From assembly GCF_964340395.1 (NCBI RefSeq), contig NC_135560.1, forward strand, positions 3,534,498-3,598,497: a DNA stretch of 64,000 bases, in the 5' to 3' direction. Position 1 is the first letter of the stretch, and every line of letters begins with the position of its first letter. Both the position numbers and the translations under genes were made by a program. Source of the DNA: Glandiceps talaboti (taxonomy: Eukaryota > Hemichordata > Enteropneusta > Spengelidae). Shown here in pieces: positions 62,938-64,000 of the stretch. Under the pieces are notes generated by a model. It did not search any database and was not told the origin of the DNA. It saw only the letters and a program-made list of their open reading frames with translations.

Positions 62938-64000
62938 AATTCCTCTTTCTGTTGGATTACATAGTAGATGGCTATGACGTCAGACTGTCTTAAAGGTCAA
63001 TTCTACTTTCTGTTGGATTACATAGTAGATGGCTATGACGTCAGCCTGTCTCAAAGGTCAATTCTTCTTTCTGTTGGATTACATAGTAGATGGCTATGAC
63101 GTCAGACTGTCTTAAAGGTCAATTCTTCTTTCTGTTGGATTACATAGTAGATGGCTATGACGTCAGACTGTCTCAAAGGTCAATTCTTCTTTCTGTTGGA
63201 TTACATAATAGATGGCTATGGCGTCAGACTGTCTTAAAGGTCAATTATTCTTTCAGTTGGATTAAATAGTAGATGGCTATGACGTCAGACTGTCTTAACA
63301 GTCAATTCTTCATTCTGTTGGATTACATAGTAGATGGCTATGACGTCAGACTGTCTTAACAGTCAATTCTTCTTTCTATTGGATTACATAGTAGATGGCT
63401 ATGACGTCAGACTGTCTTAACAGTCAATTCTTCTTTCTATTGGATTACATAGTAGATGGCTATGACGTCAGACTGTCTTAAAGGTCAATTTTTCTTTCTA
63501 TTGGATTACATAGTAGATGGATATGACGTCAGACTGTCTTAAAGGTCAATTCTCCTTTCTATTGGATTACATAGTAGATGGCTATGACGTCAGACTGTCT
63601 TAAAGGTCAATTCTTCTGTTGGATTACATAGTAGATGGCTATGGCGTCAGACTGTCTTAAAAGCCAATTCTTCATTCTGTTGGATTACATAGTAGATGGC
63701 TATGACGTCAGACTGTCTTAAAGGTCAATTCTTCATTCTGTTGGATTACATAGTAGATGGCTATGACGTCAGACTGTCTTAAAGGTCAATTCTTCTTTCT
63801 ATTGGATTACATAGTAGATGGCCATGATGTCAGACTGTCTTAAAGGTCAATTCTTCTTTCTATTGGATTACATAGTAGATGGCTATGACGTCAGACAGTC
63901 TTAAAGGTCAATTTTTCTTTCTGTTGGATTACATAGTAGATGGCTATGACGTCAGACTGTCTTAAAGGCCAATTCTTCATTCTGTTGGATTACATAGTAG
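62938..64000. repeat. Minisatellite, 61-bp unit, 17+ copies, each with a CRE-like palindrome
   Basis: The unit reads CTGTTGGATTACATAGTAGA, TGGCTATGACGTCAGACTGT, CTTAAAGGTCAATTCTTCTT. I count 17 full units; 14 keep the exact TGACGTCA (CREB/ATF consensus), and most also hold AAAGGTCA, the NR4A (NBRE) half-site. Units are very similar, suggesting recent expansion or homogenisation. The array continues past the window end. Confidence 0.95.

Overview
This is 64 kb of AT-rich, repeat-laden nuclear DNA from an animal, most likely a marine invertebrate. The evidence is spliced genes with GT-AG introns, a class A GPCR, an alpha-arrestin, several LINE clades, long microsatellites and minisatellites. 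There are no operons and no bacterial signals. The sequence alone does not fix the phylum; an invertebrate deuterostome or a lophotrochozoan both fit.

Two host genes are well supported. The first is an arrestin-domain-containing (ARRDC, alpha-arrestin) gene on the minus strand, which I assembled as seven coding exons from 42556 down to 18755. All splice phases agree and the product is 372 aa, with complete N- and C-arrestin domains and a C-terminal LPxY motif. Its third coding intron is about 17.9 kb, and almost all of it is one inserted unit bounded by identical 259-bp inverted termini that begin CACTAGTAG, with a 3-bp target duplication. The second is an intronless somatostatin/allatostatin-C-type GPCR on the plus strand (49998-51188, 396 aa). 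A small two-exon candidate at 12.2-12.6 kb (minus) and a SAP-like ORF end at 0.8-1.15 kb are weaker.

Layout: 0-3.5 kb, LINE remnant, SAP-like ORF end and G-rich repeats. 3.6-15.4 kb, three direct copies of an X-Y repeat unit, the first split by a 1.5 kb terminal-inverted-repeat (TIR) element and the copies separated by GACA/TGTC expansions and a unique island. 15.4-18.7 kb, apparently non-coding with a foldback element. 18.7-42.6 kb, the ARRDC gene with its intronic mobile DNA. 42.65-44.4 kb, a 44-bp minisatellite 5' of the ARRDC start codon. 45-49.6 kb, microsatellites and small TIR elements. 50-51.2 kb, the GPCR. 51.2-60 kb, gene-poor with one nested LINE. 60.4-64 kb, three unrelated minisatellites (39, 50 and 61 bp), the last running off the window with a CRE palindrome in most units.

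The most unusual material is a set of very short palindromic insertions (24-36 bp) flanked by 7-bp direct repeats. They fall into two families, one starting CATAGAC and one starting CTCAGACC, and most lie inside the large intronic insertion. A 183-bp relative has matching ends and also a 7-bp duplication. I know of no described family of transposable elements this short.
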